Notes: generated from the sequence alone by a model not told the origin. A stretch of 64,000 nucleotides of DNA from Bacteroidota bacterium (GCA_029573235.1 JAKQGX010000037.1:93397-157396); one strand, 5' to 3'. Positions 44,518-53,881 are shown, counted from the stretch's first letter. Numbers and translations: made by a program.

Positions 44518-45434
44518 TAACTTATTACCGTTGTAAAGCGTGCATTTTCGCGGTCTTTCATTGCCACATGCCAATTGCCTTTGTAGCTGATTTTTGAAGG
44601 GAGCAATTGCCCGTTTACAAGCTTGAGTCGCACTTTCATCACCACATCAAAATCATACAGCAACGTACGATAGGATAGGGCATAGTCTCTGGCAACAATG
44701 GAATAATCGGTTGTTCGAAACCAAGTACTCAGTTCATTGTAAATGACATCGTCTTTATAGGCTGCTTTGGGGTATGCGCTGAATAGGTAACAGTCTTCGC
44801 CTTCATACTCCACTAACATGAGCTTGAAATCGTACATACGTGCTACTTCCGGCTCAAAGAGCGCTACTTTGTTTCCGGCAAATGGAACGCCCGCAACTCT
44901 GCTGCCAGGGTTGAAGATGAGTTGTTTTAACTGCCATTTATGTTTTTCTAATTGTCCTTTTTTTCGCTCATAGGCATGGTCGCCCACAATATTGTTTTCA
45001 TCACATACGGTACCGTTGGTAAAAAACAAGGAGGCATATAACTCGCCGGTGTAGTAGTTAGGCTCTTTTCGATGGTTGTAATAATCGCCGGTATGGGTTT
45101 CTTGCAGCACCTTCATGCTTCTGCAAGAGTGGGTGCGTAGTTGTTGGGTGCGGGAAGATAAGGATGCCTTTACAGTGCCTTTTTTGTTGAAGATTTGGAT
45201 GTCGTTACTAGCGGTATAGGGTACCAGATGTAGGGTTTTAAATGCCTTGTAAAAGGTGGTATCTTCTTTTACACGACGAATGAATGCCGTTACATCAAAC
45301 CCATCTTTGGAAGCTTGCAAAACATATTCATCCATTTCGATGGGCAGTGCAAAGATGTTGGTATCTTTTGATTGTCCCCAGCAAATGATGCCATGCAGCA
45401 CCCATACTACGATCCAGCCAATACGTTTTTTCAT
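44514..45434 (-). CDS. Exported protein of unknown function, downstream of ispD
   Basis: 306 residues with a signal peptide (MKKRIGWIVVWVLHGIICWG). The mature part is beta-rich (YFNNEL-type strands are absent, but there are WFRTTDYSIVARDYALSYRT and VMKVRLKLVNGQLLPSKI), which recalls lipoprotein-carrier (LolA-like) beta sheets. That is only an impression. I do not recognise a named family. It lies 46 bp after ispD on the same strand and may be co-transcribed. Confidence 0.7.
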   Translation of the reverse strand: MKKRIGWIVVWVLHGIICWGQSKDTNIFALPIEMDEYVLQASKDGFDVTAFIRRVKEDTTFYKAFKTLHLVPYTASNDIQIFNKKGTVKASLSSRTQQLRTHSCRSMKVLQETHTGDYYNHRKEPNYYTGELYASLFFTNGTVCDENNIVGDHAYERKKGQLEKHKWQLKQLIFNPGSRVAGVPFAGNKVALFEPEVARMYDFKLMLVEYEGEDCYLFSAYPKAAYKDDVIYNELSTWFRTTDYSIVARDYALSYRTLLYDFDVVMKVRLKLVNGQLLPSKISYKGNWHVAMKDRENARFTTVISY

Positions 45435-45480
45435 GTTGTCGGTTTGTTGCCTTTCATTACCGCTGCTAAGTGGGGGCGTG

Positions 45481-46164
45481 TTATGATTCGATGGGTTCCA
45501 TCAGTGCCTCCGCTATTCGCATGTCTTCGGGTGTTGTAATCTTTATATTGTTTTTTTCTCCTTCTACTAAAAATATTTTTTCTCCAAAGGATTCTACCAC
45601 GGTTGCTTCGTCGGTAAACTGCGCCTGATAGGGTTGTTGCATAGCAGGTAGTAGCAGCGATGCTTTAAATGTTTGTGGTGTTTGAACCATGCGCACTTTG
45701 TTTCTATCCAGTGGTGATGAGCCTTCCGGATGCACCATTCGTAGGCTGTCGGTAGCAGGTATGGCAGGAATGGCGCTGCCTTTTTCTTGGGCTTGTTGGT
45801 AACAACGTTGAATTAGATCAGTGCTCAGCAACGGTCGCACCCCATCATGTACCATCACAATGGCGTCTTGCGGTATGTCCTTTAATCCGTTTTGTACACT
45901 ATGAAAGCGACTCTCTCCACCACTCACGAGGGTGATGTCAATTCGCTTTGTTAAGGCTTGCAACACGATTTGTGCCCAACTGATTTGATGCGATGGCAAT
46001 ACCAATACGATGTGTATATCCGGTATTGCTTTCAAAAAAGCCTGAATGGTATGGTATAAAATAGGCTTCCCATGTAGTTCTAAAAACTGCTTGGGTACCG
46101 CTGTGCCCATACGAGTGCCTTGTCCGCCGGCAACGATAACGGCATATACAGGAGTAACTAGCAT
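45481..46164 (-). CDS. ispD: 2-C-methyl-D-erythritol 4-phosphate cytidylyltransferase
   Basis: 227-residue cytosolic enzyme of the MEP isoprenoid pathway: CTP plus methylerythritol 4-phosphate to CDP-ME. The nucleotide-binding start AVIVAGGQGTRMG with VPKQFLELHGKPI, the conserved VMVHDGVRPLLS, and QTPQTFKASLL are all intact. Full length. Other MEP genes are not in the window, but two polyene-type flavoenzymes (25.6 and 28.7 kb) could use the pathway's products. Confidence 0.94.
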   Translation of the reverse strand: MLVTPVYAVIVAGGQGTRMGTAVPKQFLELHGKPILYHTIQAFLKAIPDIHIVLVLPSHQISWAQIVLQALTKRIDITLVSGGESRFHSVQNGLKDIPQDAIVMVHDGVRPLLSTDLIQRCYQQAQEKGSAIPAIPATDSLRMVHPEGSSPLDRNKVRMVQTPQTFKASLLLPAMQQPYQAQFTDEATVVESFGEKIFLVEGEKNNIKITTPEDMRIAEALMEPIES

Positions 46165-46226
46165 ACGGCAAAAAAACGAATTCTATTTTACAAATGCTTA
46201 CGAAACGCCCGGTGATAGGGGCTATA

Positions 46227-47801
46227 TTAAGCTACATCACGCATCAATTTTTTTACAAAGGGAGAAATGATAATGATCACAATACCGGCTATCACAGCAT
46301 AAAGAGCAAATTGCTTGTATCCCTCTGCATAGATGGCTAGCTTTTCGGATGCCGATGCCGATTCGCTTGGAGATATGGCAGCACCAAACAATCCGGCTAC
46401 ATATTGCCCATAGGCACTGGCTAAAAACCACATACCCATCATAAACCCTTGTAGCTTTGGTGTGGCCAATTTCGTCATCAACGACAGCCCAATAGGGGAC
46501 AGTGCCAACTCTCCAAACGTAACCACCAAATACCCTAATGCTAGTATATCTAAAGGACTCATACCATCACCCTTGTCAAATAGCTTTCCGGTATAGAATG
46601 TATAAAAGGCAAGACCCAACAACAAAAAGGCGATACCGAATTTAATAATACCATTCGGCTCCGCTTTCCGCTTGTGCAGCCACAGCCAAAACAACCCTAA
46701 CAAGGGAGCAAATACAATCACGAATAAGGAGTTGGCAGAGTTGTTTACCATATTCGGGTCAACTCCATTTATGCCTAACAATGTTTTATTTACATGCTCT
46801 GCGGCAAATAAACTTAAAGAACCACCGGCTTGTTCGAAGATAGCCCAAAACACTACTGAGAATAAAATGAAAACAAAAGCTGCTATTAGTTTGCTATTTT
46901 CTTTCCAGGTTAATTTAGACATTTCATAAAGCAAATAAAGGATACTGAAAGGCCCGATGAAATACATGAAATAATCGGTGTATTGCGTATTGGACACCAT
47001 AGTAATAATCAAAGGAACCGACAGTAAGGCACCGATATATACTGCATACACATACCACCTCTTACCTTTTTCTTTTTGGTAGTCAATGGGTGCATTGCCT
47101 ATAGGTCCAAGATTTTTGCGGGTCACACTAAAGGTCAGCAAGCTGATAACCATTACTACTGCTACCAATCCAAAAGCTACATTCCATCGCAGTTCTTCCG
47201 GTATCGTGCCGTTTAAAATTTCTCCTTTCCCTACGCCTATCATCAGGATGCCACCGAGGAAGGCACCAATATTAATACCCGAATAAAATAGAGAGAAGCC
47301 CGCATCTCTGCGATGGTCGCCTGCCTTGTATAATTGCCCCACCATTGAAGATATATTGGGTTTAAAAAAGCCTGTACCGATGATCAAAAAGGCTATGCCA
47401 TGAAAAAAGAATTTACTCGGGTCGATGGATAAAATAATGCTTCCGGCAATCATCAATAAGCCACCCCAAAACAATGATTTTTTGAAACCTAATATCTTAT
47501 CGGCAAACATCCCACCAATGAACGTAAAAGCATACACCCAAGCCTGTGTAGCCCCGTATTGTAAATTGGCAACACCCTTATCCATGCCTAATTTATACAC
47601 CATAAAAAAGGTGAGCATCCCCCGCATCCCATAAAAGCAAAAACGCTCCCACATCTCGGAGAAAAATAGCGCCCATATTTGTTTGGGGTACTTGCCGGTA
47701 AAGTTTTGTATGTTGGCTAAATCCGTATCTACCGAAGCATCCTTTTCTGCTAAAATGGAATTCGTTGAATTGGATGCAGGACCCATGGCATTTGTTGACA
47801 T
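46227..47801 (-). CDS. POT-family proton-dependent oligopeptide transporter
   Basis: 524 residues with about 12-14 membrane segments. The family hallmark EMWERFCFYGMRG (ExxERFxYYG form) is in helix 1. FFKPNISSMVGQLY matches the FxPNI motif, and GIAFLLLGLAFYTFYTGKL is a later helix. It imports di- and tripeptides with protons. The N-terminal 35 residues are polar and variable. M1 at 47801 and M6 are both possible starts. The neighbours are unrelated. Confidence 0.92.
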   Translation of the reverse strand: MSTNAMGPASNSTNSILAEKDASVDTDLANIQNFTGKYPKQIWALFFSEMWERFCFYGMRGMLTFFMVYKLGMDKGVANLQYGATQAWVYAFTFIGGMFADKILGFKKSLFWGGLLMIAGSIILSIDPSKFFFHGIAFLIIGTGFFKPNISSMVGQLYKAGDHRRDAGFSLFYSGINIGAFLGGILMIGVGKGEILNGTIPEELRWNVAFGLVAVVMVISLLTFSVTRKNLGPIGNAPIDYQKEKGKRWYVYAVYIGALLSVPLIITMVSNTQYTDYFMYFIGPFSILYLLYEMSKLTWKENSKLIAAFVFILFSVVFWAIFEQAGGSLSLFAAEHVNKTLLGINGVDPNMVNNSANSLFVIVFAPLLGLFWLWLHKRKAEPNGIIKFGIAFLLLGLAFYTFYTGKLFDKGDGMSPLDILALGYLVVTFGELALSPIGLSLMTKLATPKLQGFMMGMWFLASAYGQYVAGLFGAAISPSESASASEKLAIYAEGYKQFALYAVIAGIVIIIISPFVKKLMRDVA

Positions 47802-47952
47802 ACTATTTTATTTATTGGCAAACAAGATATTCATTTTTTAGAAAAAACGACATTAGTCCTTTGCCATTCCTTCTTCAATCAATTCGCACCAACATACACA
47901 GAGAATGCAATAAAATTGAACACTGCTGTAGCCGTACCGAGCGAAATAATAC

Positions 47953-47960
47953 TATCTTCG
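47953..47960 (+). promoter_or_regulatory. -7 box (TATCTTCG) for the transaldolase-like gene
   Basis: TATCTTCG, 26 nt before ATG 47987. It lies inside the longer open frame from 47765, arguing that the 74 extra residues of that frame are not translated. Confidence 0.5.
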
Positions 47961-47986
47961 CACCTCAAATACAAAAGCCATTCCTC

Positions 47987-48640
47987 ATGAAATTTTTCAT
48001 TGATACCGCCAATCTGGAACAAATTAAAGAAGCCAACGACTTGGGCATTTTAGACGGTGTAACCACCAATCCTTCACTCATGGCAAAAGAAGGAATAAAA
48101 GGTAAAGATGCCATCATGAAGCATTATCATACGATATGCGAAATGGTGGATGGCCCGGTGAGCGCAGAAGTTTTTGGTACCACGTTTAACGAGATTGTGG
48201 AAGAGGGAAAAATACTTCGTGAAATTCATGAAAACATTGTGGTGAAAGTGCCCATGATTAAAGACGGCATTAAAGCCATTAAATGGTTTTCGGACAATGA
48301 TATTCCTACTAATTGTACGCTTGTGTTTTCTGCCGGACAAGCCATCCTTGCCGCAAAAGCCGGCGCTACCTACGTTTCTCCTTTCATTGGACGTATTGAC
48401 GATAGCAATTGGAATGGCGTGCAACTGATTGAACAAATTGTGAACATCTACAACAGCCAAGGTTTTATGACAGAAGTATTAGCCGCATCTATCCGTACCC
48501 CCTTGCATATTGTACAGTGTGCAGAGGCAGGTGCAGATGTGTGTACGGGTCCGCTGTCATCCATTCTGGGTTTGTTGAAACACCCATTGACCGACTTGGG
48601 CTTGCAGCAATTCTTGAATGATGCTGCTAAAATGAAGTAG
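47987..48640 (+). CDS. Transaldolase-like / fructose-6-phosphate aldolase family protein
   Basis: 217-residue small transaldolase (TalC/FSA type) from ATG 47987. The signatures are MKFFIDTANLEQIKEA, GVTTNPSLMAKEG, and the Schiff-base lysine in NIVVKVPM, followed by NCTLVFSAGQAILAAKAGA and YVSPFIGRIDD. Such short proteins either move dihydroxyacetone units in the pentose phosphate pathway or split fructose 6-phosphate; the pathway role is usual in bacteria lacking the long form. The longer frame (from 47765) has no family homology and spans the promoter box. Confidence 0.92.
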   Translation: MKFFIDTANLEQIKEANDLGILDGVTTNPSLMAKEGIKGKDAIMKHYHTICEMVDGPVSAEVFGTTFNEIVEEGKILREIHENIVVKVPMIKDGIKAIKWFSDNDIPTNCTLVFSAGQAILAAKAGATYVSPFIGRIDDSNWNGVQLIEQIVNIYNSQGFMTEVLAASIRTPLHIVQCAEAGADVCTGPLSSILGLLKHPLTDLGLQQFLNDAAKMK

Positions 48641-48666
48641 TCGCACTCATTCATTTTCTTGACCGA

Positions 48667-49275
48667 ATGAAATCAATACCGGAGCATCTAGGTGCCGCAG
48701 ATTGGAACCTTCAACTATTAGAAGATTTATCTTTTATTAAAAGGAAATTGCGGTATCCAATTCGCCGTTTGACCTTGCTCCCTCTTTTCCCTTTGTTAGT
48801 AATGCTGGGGGCTTGGTTTCCGTATTTAAATATTCAAATGTTTCGGCACAAGGTAGGCATGGTAGGCTTGCTCGTTTTTTTAGTGTCGTCTATTCCAGCC
48901 CTATTGTTGTTGATGCGATATATCAATATGGTACGCTTTTTTACAGTGGCAACTCTACATCCTTTGGTCATTAATGCACAATTATTAGAGCGTTTTTTGA
49001 AAAGCAAAAGGCTGATAACCTTCCGCCATCCGGAGGCACCGGAGGTCTATCAGATTATTAGCAAAAACATAAGCCATGTTGGTGATGAGCGCGAAGTGCT
49101 GATATTTATCGTTGACGATTATCGTATTCTTATCAACAGCCATTTTACCAGTTCTCGAAAAAGGTTTCGTGTCTTTCTGGCACACACCCACCACCGACCC
49201 ATGATAAAAGAGCTGAAGAAGTGGTTGAAAGAGCAAAGTACAACAGAGCTTACTTCATTGCAAAGGAATTTCTAA
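48667..49275 (+). CDS. Two-span membrane protein of unknown function
   Basis: 202 residues. A 30-residue soluble N-terminus is followed by two membrane helices (LLPLFPLLVMLGAWFPYL and VGLLVFLVSSIPALLLLM) and a soluble C-terminal domain (100-202) with a rather basic tail. No recognised family. It starts 26 bp after the aldolase stop on the same strand and is probably read from that transcript. The -33 of the next gene lies in its last codons. Confidence 0.7.
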   Translation: MKSIPEHLGAADWNLQLLEDLSFIKRKLRYPIRRLTLLPLFPLLVMLGAWFPYLNIQMFRHKVGMVGLLVFLVSSIPALLLLMRYINMVRFFTVATLHPLVINAQLLERFLKSKRLITFRHPEAPEVYQIISKNISHVGDEREVLIFIVDDYRILINSHFTSSRKRFRVFLAHTHHRPMIKELKKWLKEQSTTELTSLQRNF

Positions 49276-49285
49276 CGTACCTTTG
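49258..49285 (+). promoter_or_regulatory. Promoter with -7 box nearly touching the next start
   Basis: TTG (49258-49260), a 17-nt gap, then TACCTTTG (49278-49285). The ATG at 49291 follows after only 5 nt, so the transcript should begin at or next to the start codon. Confidence 0.55.
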
Positions 49286-49290
49286 TGTCC

Positions 49291-49803
49291 ATGCAAAAAG
49301 ACATCATTTCTCAACATATACCACAAGATTTTTCAGACCAATCAAAGGTTTGGATATTCCAAGGCAGCAGGGCCTTCATCGAAAAAGAACAACTACAAAT
49401 CAACGAACAATTGCTACAGTTTTATGAGCAATGGGTATCGCATGGTGAGCCCGTAAAAGGATGGGCTAAATTGTTGTTCGGGCAGTTTATTGTTGTATTG
49501 GCGGATGAGGCTTCTTCCACCCAAATAGGCGGCTGCAGTACGGATGGTATGATGCGCGTGATAAAAAGTTTGGAACGCCAGTACAGTGTCAGTTTCTTCG
49601 ACCGATTGATGATTACTTTTTTGAAGAATGGCAAAGCCGAAATGCTTCCATTCAATCAGGTGCAATATGCTTTAGACAACATGCATCTGAATCCGGATAC
49701 GCTTACTTTTAACAATGCCATAGTACACAATAAAGCAGACTTGCTCGAACAATGGTTGGTACCACTAAAAAATAGTTGGTTAGCGACAAGGGTATCATTT
49801 TAG
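49291..49803 (+). CDS. Conserved Bacteroidota protein, often misnamed 'ABC transporter ATPase'
   Basis: 170 residues, soluble. SKVWIFQGSRAFIEKEQLQI near the start, GQFIVVLADEASSTQIGGCS and FFDRLMITFLKN are family features I recognise from Bacteroidota genomes, where it is sometimes called an ABC ATPase. It has no Walker motifs, so that name is not supported. One acidic pair (DE) and the GGCSTD motif could be functional. The function is unknown. The start is set by ATG 49291, immediately after a strong -7 box. Confidence 0.72.
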   Translation: MQKDIISQHIPQDFSDQSKVWIFQGSRAFIEKEQLQINEQLLQFYEQWVSHGEPVKGWAKLLFGQFIVVLADEASSTQIGGCSTDGMMRVIKSLERQYSVSFFDRLMITFLKNGKAEMLPFNQVQYALDNMHLNPDTLTFNNAIVHNKADLLEQWLVPLKNSWLATRVSF

Positions 49804-49852
49804 TTATACCGTCTCAAATAACGACTAACGCATCATCGTTGCCATAGCGTAT

Positions 49853-50674
49853 TTATGAAGTAGTGACCAATGCAGCTACCAATGCAGCTAATTTGGGTGC
49901 GGCTTTATTGGCGGCTTCCAACACTTCTTCGTGTGAAATAGTGTTCAGTTCATCGCGGATACCTAGGTCGGTAACGATGCTGGCTGCAAACACTTTCATG
50001 CCTCCGTGCCTCGCCACGATTACTTCGGGCACTGTGCTCATTCCTACTACATCGCCACCAATGATGTATAACCATTTATATTCTGCGCGAGTTTCGAACG
50101 TAGGACCTTGTAAACCCACATATACACCGGTGTGAACTTTTAGGCTTTGTTGTGTGGCTATCTGCTGTGCTTTTTCGATAAGTTGCCGGTCAAAGGGTTC
50201 GCTCATGTCGAGAAAGCGCACACCTAATCGTTCGTCATTTTTTCCTCTCAATGGATGTTCGGGAAACAAATTGATGCAGTCTTTGATGATAACGATATCA
50301 CCCACTTGGTACAATTCATTCATGCCTCCTGCAGCGTTCGATAGAATGACGGTTTCTACGCCCAGTCCTTTCATCACCCGAATTGGGAAGGTCACTTCTT
50401 CCATACTGTATCCTTCGTAATAATGAAAGCGACCTGCCATGAGCACTACCGGATGATTGCCCAGTTTGCCAAACACCAATTTGCCGGCATGACCTTCTAC
50501 TGTGGACACCGGAAAATGAGGAATATGATGGTAGGGGATTTCGGTGATGATATCTACCACGTCTATCAATCCGCCTAAACCACTGCCTAACACAATGCCG
50601 GTAGTGGGTTGAACAGTAGTCTGAGATTGAATATAGGAAACGGTTTCGTGGATTTTGTCAAAAAGTAGGTGCAT
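49853..50674 (-). CDS. Purine-nucleoside phosphorylase (trimeric type I)
   Basis: 273 residues. GIVLGSGLGGL at the phosphate site, FHYYEGYSMEEVTFPIRVM, SNAAGGMN, GPTFETRAEY and GMSTVPEVIVARH (purine-base pocket) are all intact. It phosphorolyses inosine and guanosine nucleosides in purine salvage. Full length for the low-molecular-weight trimeric class. It starts 14 bp after the stop of the next membrane-protein gene on the same strand, so the two may be one operon. Confidence 0.94.
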   Translation of the reverse strand: MHLLFDKIHETVSYIQSQTTVQPTTGIVLGSGLGGLIDVVDIITEIPYHHIPHFPVSTVEGHAGKLVFGKLGNHPVVLMAGRFHYYEGYSMEEVTFPIRVMKGLGVETVILSNAAGGMNELYQVGDIVIIKDCINLFPEHPLRGKNDERLGVRFLDMSEPFDRQLIEKAQQIATQQSLKVHTGVYVGLQGPTFETRAEYKWLYIIGGDVVGMSTVPEVIVARHGGMKVFAASIVTDLGIRDELNTISHEEVLEAANKAAPKLAALVAALVTTS

Positions 50675-50688
50675 AAAATATGGTAAAG

Positions 50689-51243
50689 CTAATTGGCGTC
50701 ATGTCCCGGATTGGGAATATCGTTAACCGATGTTGGCGTGGGTTGTAATGAGGGGAGTTCGGAAAAATGTCTTTTCTCAATGGTGTCGATGGCGGCTTTG
50801 CGTTGCAAATGGTGCGCCAGCAATACACGAATGTTTTTGTTGATGATGTGCAATACGTTATTCTTTAATCGAATTTTTCGAATCAATCGTGCAATGAAAA
50901 AAAACAAGATGCCAATAATCAATGCCATTCCAATAGTGCCCCAATAGAGCAAGGTCACATCATTGATAGGAAACCCACTACTCTCGCCACGTTCATTTAA
51001 AGTGCTGATGATATAAAAAGGTACGATGTGCTTTAGCATCACCGCAAATGCAATAGCTCCCAAAAGCATGATGTAACAAAGTCCTTCCAATAATATCAAG
51101 AAACTTTTGTGGAGTAACCGATAAGCAGCCGGCTGGCGCAAGGATTCAGTAATGGGTTCAAAGGTGGCAACTTGCTCATCTATTAGCTCATCCTGCTTCT
51201 TGAAATCATTGATTAAATCCTGATAAAGGGCACTGGAAATCAT
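50689..51243 (-). CDS. Two-span membrane protein of unknown function, upstream of the PNP gene
   Basis: 184 residues: an acidic coiled N-terminus (QDLINDFKKQDELIDEQ), two membrane helices (LLEGLCYIMLLGAIAFAVML and LYWGTIGMALIIGILFFFIA), and a basic soluble tail rich in His, Lys and Arg. No known family. The -7 box TATTTTTG at 51273-51266 (minus) gives a leader of about 17 nt. The gene probably leads a two-gene operon with the phosphorylase. Confidence 0.7.
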   Translation of the reverse strand: MISSALYQDLINDFKKQDELIDEQVATFEPITESLRQPAAYRLLHKSFLILLEGLCYIMLLGAIAFAVMLKHIVPFYIISTLNERGESSGFPINDVTLLYWGTIGMALIIGILFFFIARLIRKIRLKNNVLHIINKNIRVLLAHHLQRKAAIDTIEKRHFSELPSLQPTPTSVNDIPNPGHDAN

Positions 51244-51265
51244 GGCTGCAAAATCTATTTCGAAA

Positions 51266-51273
51266 CAAAAATA
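51266..51273 (-). promoter_or_regulatory. -7 box (TATTTTTG) for the 50689-51243 gene
   Basis: Minus-strand TATTTTTG, a full match, 22 nt before the ATG at 51243. No -33 is visible. Confidence 0.42.
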
Positions 51274-51394
51274 ACATACGGCATGAATAAAAATACAGTT
51301 TCTAAAATATAGATATTCACAACCTATTCACGGTATTCATAAAGGCTGCAATAGCCCTACTGTAGCGCTTACGAAGCTATGATAGAATAAGAAA

Positions 51395-52708
51395 TTATTG
51401 CTTAATAAACAGCCATTTCATCAACTCCTTCCAACTGGGTTTCTTTCCATACATTAAGATGCCGGTACGATAAATGCGGGCACTCAACCATGTAACCGTA
51501 AGGATGCCCATAATCATCATTACCATAGACAATCCAATTTGCCAATAGGGTACCGTACCCGGCACGCCAAACGGCAATCGAGCCATCATAATAATGGGGG
51601 AAGTAAACGGAATGATGCTGCACCATACGGCTAAGGGGCCCGTAGGATTGGTGATAGCGCTGCTCATGATGACTAATGAAAAGATGATGGGGATGGTAAT
51701 GGGAAACATCATGGACTGTGCATCTTGTGGGTCTTCATTTACAGCACTGCCAACAGCGGCAAATAACGAAGCGTAAAACAAATAACCCGTGATAAAGTAA
51801 AACAAAAACATACCTAGGATGAGCGGCATGTTTATTTGCCCTATTGTCATTTGCATACCTTTCACAATGGCGCTGGATGCGGCAGGGTTGGTATTCAATT
51901 CTTGCATGCTTTTCAGACTATCCGGCGATGCACTCGCCCCTATCAGTGATGTGCCCAATATGATTAACAGCAACCAAATAACAAACTGTACCAACCCCAC
52001 TGCACCGATGCCTACTATTTTTCCCATCATCAGTTGGGTGGGTTTCACAGAAGAAATAATGACTTCGGCAATGCGGTTTATTTTTTCTTCCATCACTCCA
52101 CGCATCACCATGGCTCCATAGATAAACATGACCATGTAAATCAACATGCCTGAAACATAGCCCACCATATACGATATGCCCGAGTTGGTTTCTGTGGTGC
52201 TGCCTTCTTTATTGATAACGGATTGTTTCAGTTGAATTGGATTTTGTTTGATGAGGTTTAATTGTGCCGTGTCAATATTGGCTTGTATCATTCGTTTCTC
52301 TTTCAATACCTCGTTTAATGTTTCCTCAATTTGACTTTCATTGAATATCCCTAATTGCGACGATGAAATATAAGCTATGCCCTCCGGCTTGTCGATATTG
52401 ATAGAAGGTATGTACAAAACACCACTATATTCGGCGGAGGTGCTGATGCCTTTTATTACGCTATCATATACTGCTTTGTTTACTGCAGTGTAGGTGATGT
52501 TTTTATCACTTATCAGTTGCGATGCAAATAGGCTACTTTCATCAAAAACAGCAACGGTTACTTCTTCATCATTTTTTTGTGCGAAGTAGGTGCTCAGCCC
52601 AATGATACCGATAAACAGCAAAGGCGTTAATAGGGTAGAAAGGATAAAGGTTTTATTACGAATACGTGTGATAAATTCACGTTGTGCAATCAGGAAAGTC
52701 TTGTTCAT
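51395..52708 (-). CDS. ABC transporter permease, NatB-like
   Basis: 437 residues. MNKTFLIAQREFITRIRNKTF is the usual start of ABC-2 permeases. A large extracytoplasmic domain lies between the first membrane helix and a C-terminal block of six helices (the MVGYVSGMLIYMVMFIYGAM start, the IIPFTSPIIMMARLPFG end). That layout, with FAQKNDEEVTVAVFDESSLF in the outside domain, is NatB/CcmB-like. The substrate is unknown: Na+ export is the original NatB role, but many such systems export drugs or peptides. It starts 9 bp after the ATPase gene, a certain operon. Confidence 0.87.
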   Translation of the reverse strand: MNKTFLIAQREFITRIRNKTFILSTLLTPLLFIGIIGLSTYFAQKNDEEVTVAVFDESSLFASQLISDKNITYTAVNKAVYDSVIKGISTSAEYSGVLYIPSINIDKPEGIAYISSSQLGIFNESQIEETLNEVLKEKRMIQANIDTAQLNLIKQNPIQLKQSVINKEGSTTETNSGISYMVGYVSGMLIYMVMFIYGAMVMRGVMEEKINRIAEVIISSVKPTQLMMGKIVGIGAVGLVQFVIWLLLIILGTSLIGASASPDSLKSMQELNTNPAASSAIVKGMQMTIGQINMPLILGMFLFYFITGYLFYASLFAAVGSAVNEDPQDAQSMMFPITIPIIFSLVIMSSAITNPTGPLAVWCSIIPFTSPIIMMARLPFGVPGTVPYWQIGLSMVMMIMGILTVTWLSARIYRTGILMYGKKPSWKELMKWLFIKQ

Positions 52709-52717
52709 CGGATAGAA

Positions 52718-53650
52718 TTAAGCTATGGATTGGTCAAATTTTCTTGCTGTTGGTGTATGCTCAACCAGTTTAATAAAGATGTCATTAAGTGATGGCAGCA
52801 TTTCATTAAATGCTAGTACGTTATTGTTTTGTTGAATAAAATGTCGTAACACATCATTGGGTTGTGCTCCTTCATGCAGTTTTACAATGTAGCCCTTAGG
52901 TGTAAATTGCACCAAGGAGAATGCCGGTGAGGGAATTTCGGAAGGGGTGTCTTGTAGTTTCAACATAAACAGATTTTCTTTAAAGCGCTGCTTGACTTCA
53001 TGAACGGTTCCTTCCAAAATGTTTTGTCCTTTATTCATCAGCACAATATGGTCGCATATCTCTTCCACTTGCTCCATACGATGCGTGCTGAAGATAATGG
53101 TGCTACCGTTTTTAGCAAGATGAAAAATTTCTTCTTTAATCAAGTTGGCATTTACAGGGTCTAAGCCGCTAAAGGGTTCGTCTAATATGATAAGCTTAGG
53201 GTTGTGAACAACGGTTGTTACAAACTGTAGTTTTTGGCTCATCCCTTTGCTGAGGTCTTCTACTTTTTTATTCCACCAACTTTCCATGCCCAGCTTCACA
53301 AACCAGTGCTTCACTTTCGACTGTGCTTCTGCATAACTCATCCCTTTTAGTTGAGCTAAATAAAGTGCCTGCTCTCCGATTTTCATTTTCTTATACAAGC
53401 CACGCTCTTCCGGCATATAGCCTATCAGACCTACATCTTCTGATGGATTGTAGGGGCGCCCATCTAACAAAACTTCGCCACTGTCCGGATAAAAGATACC
53501 GGTGATGATACGCAACAGGGTGGTTTTTCCGGCACCGTTGGGTCCTAACAACCCGAAGATGCTACCGGGTTGAATATTGAGACTAAGGTTGTCGATTGCC
53601 TTTTGTGCGGTGAAGGACTTGGAAATATTTTTAAGTTGCAACAACTCCAT
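52718..53650 (-). CDS. ABC transporter ATPase, NatA-like
   Basis: 310 residues from ATG 53650 (MELLQLKNISKSF). Walker A is LGPNGAGKTT, the signature is LSKGMSQKL (a degenerate C-loop), Walker B is IILDEPFSGLD and the H-loop is STHRME. A C-terminal domain of about 80 residues is typical of DrrA/NatA ATPases. It works with the permease downstream. A longer frame from 53728 has a hydrophobic start that is not part of the family and spans the probable -7 region (TACCTTTA, 53679-53672 minus). Confidence 0.9.
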   Translation of the reverse strand: MELLQLKNISKSFTAQKAIDNLSLNIQPGSIFGLLGPNGAGKTTLLRIITGIFYPDSGEVLLDGRPYNPSEDVGLIGYMPEERGLYKKMKIGEQALYLAQLKGMSYAEAQSKVKHWFVKLGMESWWNKKVEDLSKGMSQKLQFVTTVVHNPKLIILDEPFSGLDPVNANLIKEEIFHLAKNGSTIIFSTHRMEQVEEICDHIVLMNKGQNILEGTVHEVKQRFKENLFMLKLQDTPSEIPSPAFSLVQFTPKGYIVKLHEGAQPNDVLRHFIQQNNNVLAFNEMLPSLNDIFIKLVEHTPTARKFDQSIA

Positions 53651-53759
53651 GAATGATATGAATATAAGTACTAAAGGTAGGTAAAAACAACTTAGGTGGA
53701 CTGCAAATCTATTGTATTCGTAAGACAATCAGATAGAAAATTAGCTGCTTTAAAGTGAT

Positions 53760-53795
53760 GAAAAAAAAGAGCGCAATGCCTTGTGGTATTGCGCT
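53760..53795 (-). terminator. Terminator downstream of tRNA-Arg
   Basis: An 8-bp stem AGCGCAAT/ATTGCGCT extended by three more pairs (one G-T) to 11 bp with loop TTGT (arms 53770-53780 and 53785-53795), followed on the minus strand by about eight T. It lies 13 nt after the tRNA 3' end. Confidence 0.82.
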
Positions 53796-53807
53796 ACAAT
53801 GGAGGAG

Positions 53808-53881
53808 TGATCCCGTCAGGATTCGAACCTGAGACCCACAGCTTAGAAGGCTGTTGCTCTATCCAACTGAGCTACGAGACC
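53808..53881 (-). tRNA. tRNA-Arg (anticodon TCT)
   Basis: 74 nt folding as a full cloverleaf on the minus strand. The acceptor stem GGTCTCG pairs with CGGGATC (two G-T pairs). The D-arm has GCTC..GAGC, the anticodon stem is ACAGC/GCTGT with loop CTTCTAA, and the T-arm is TCAGG..CCTGA with TTCGAAT. Discriminator base A. CCA is not encoded. It reads AGA and probably AGG codons. A terminator follows. Confidence 0.96.

Noticed and set aside
49291..49803. Annotation as an ABC transporter ATPase
   Set aside because: No Walker A, signature or Walker B motif is present; the name would be a propagated error.
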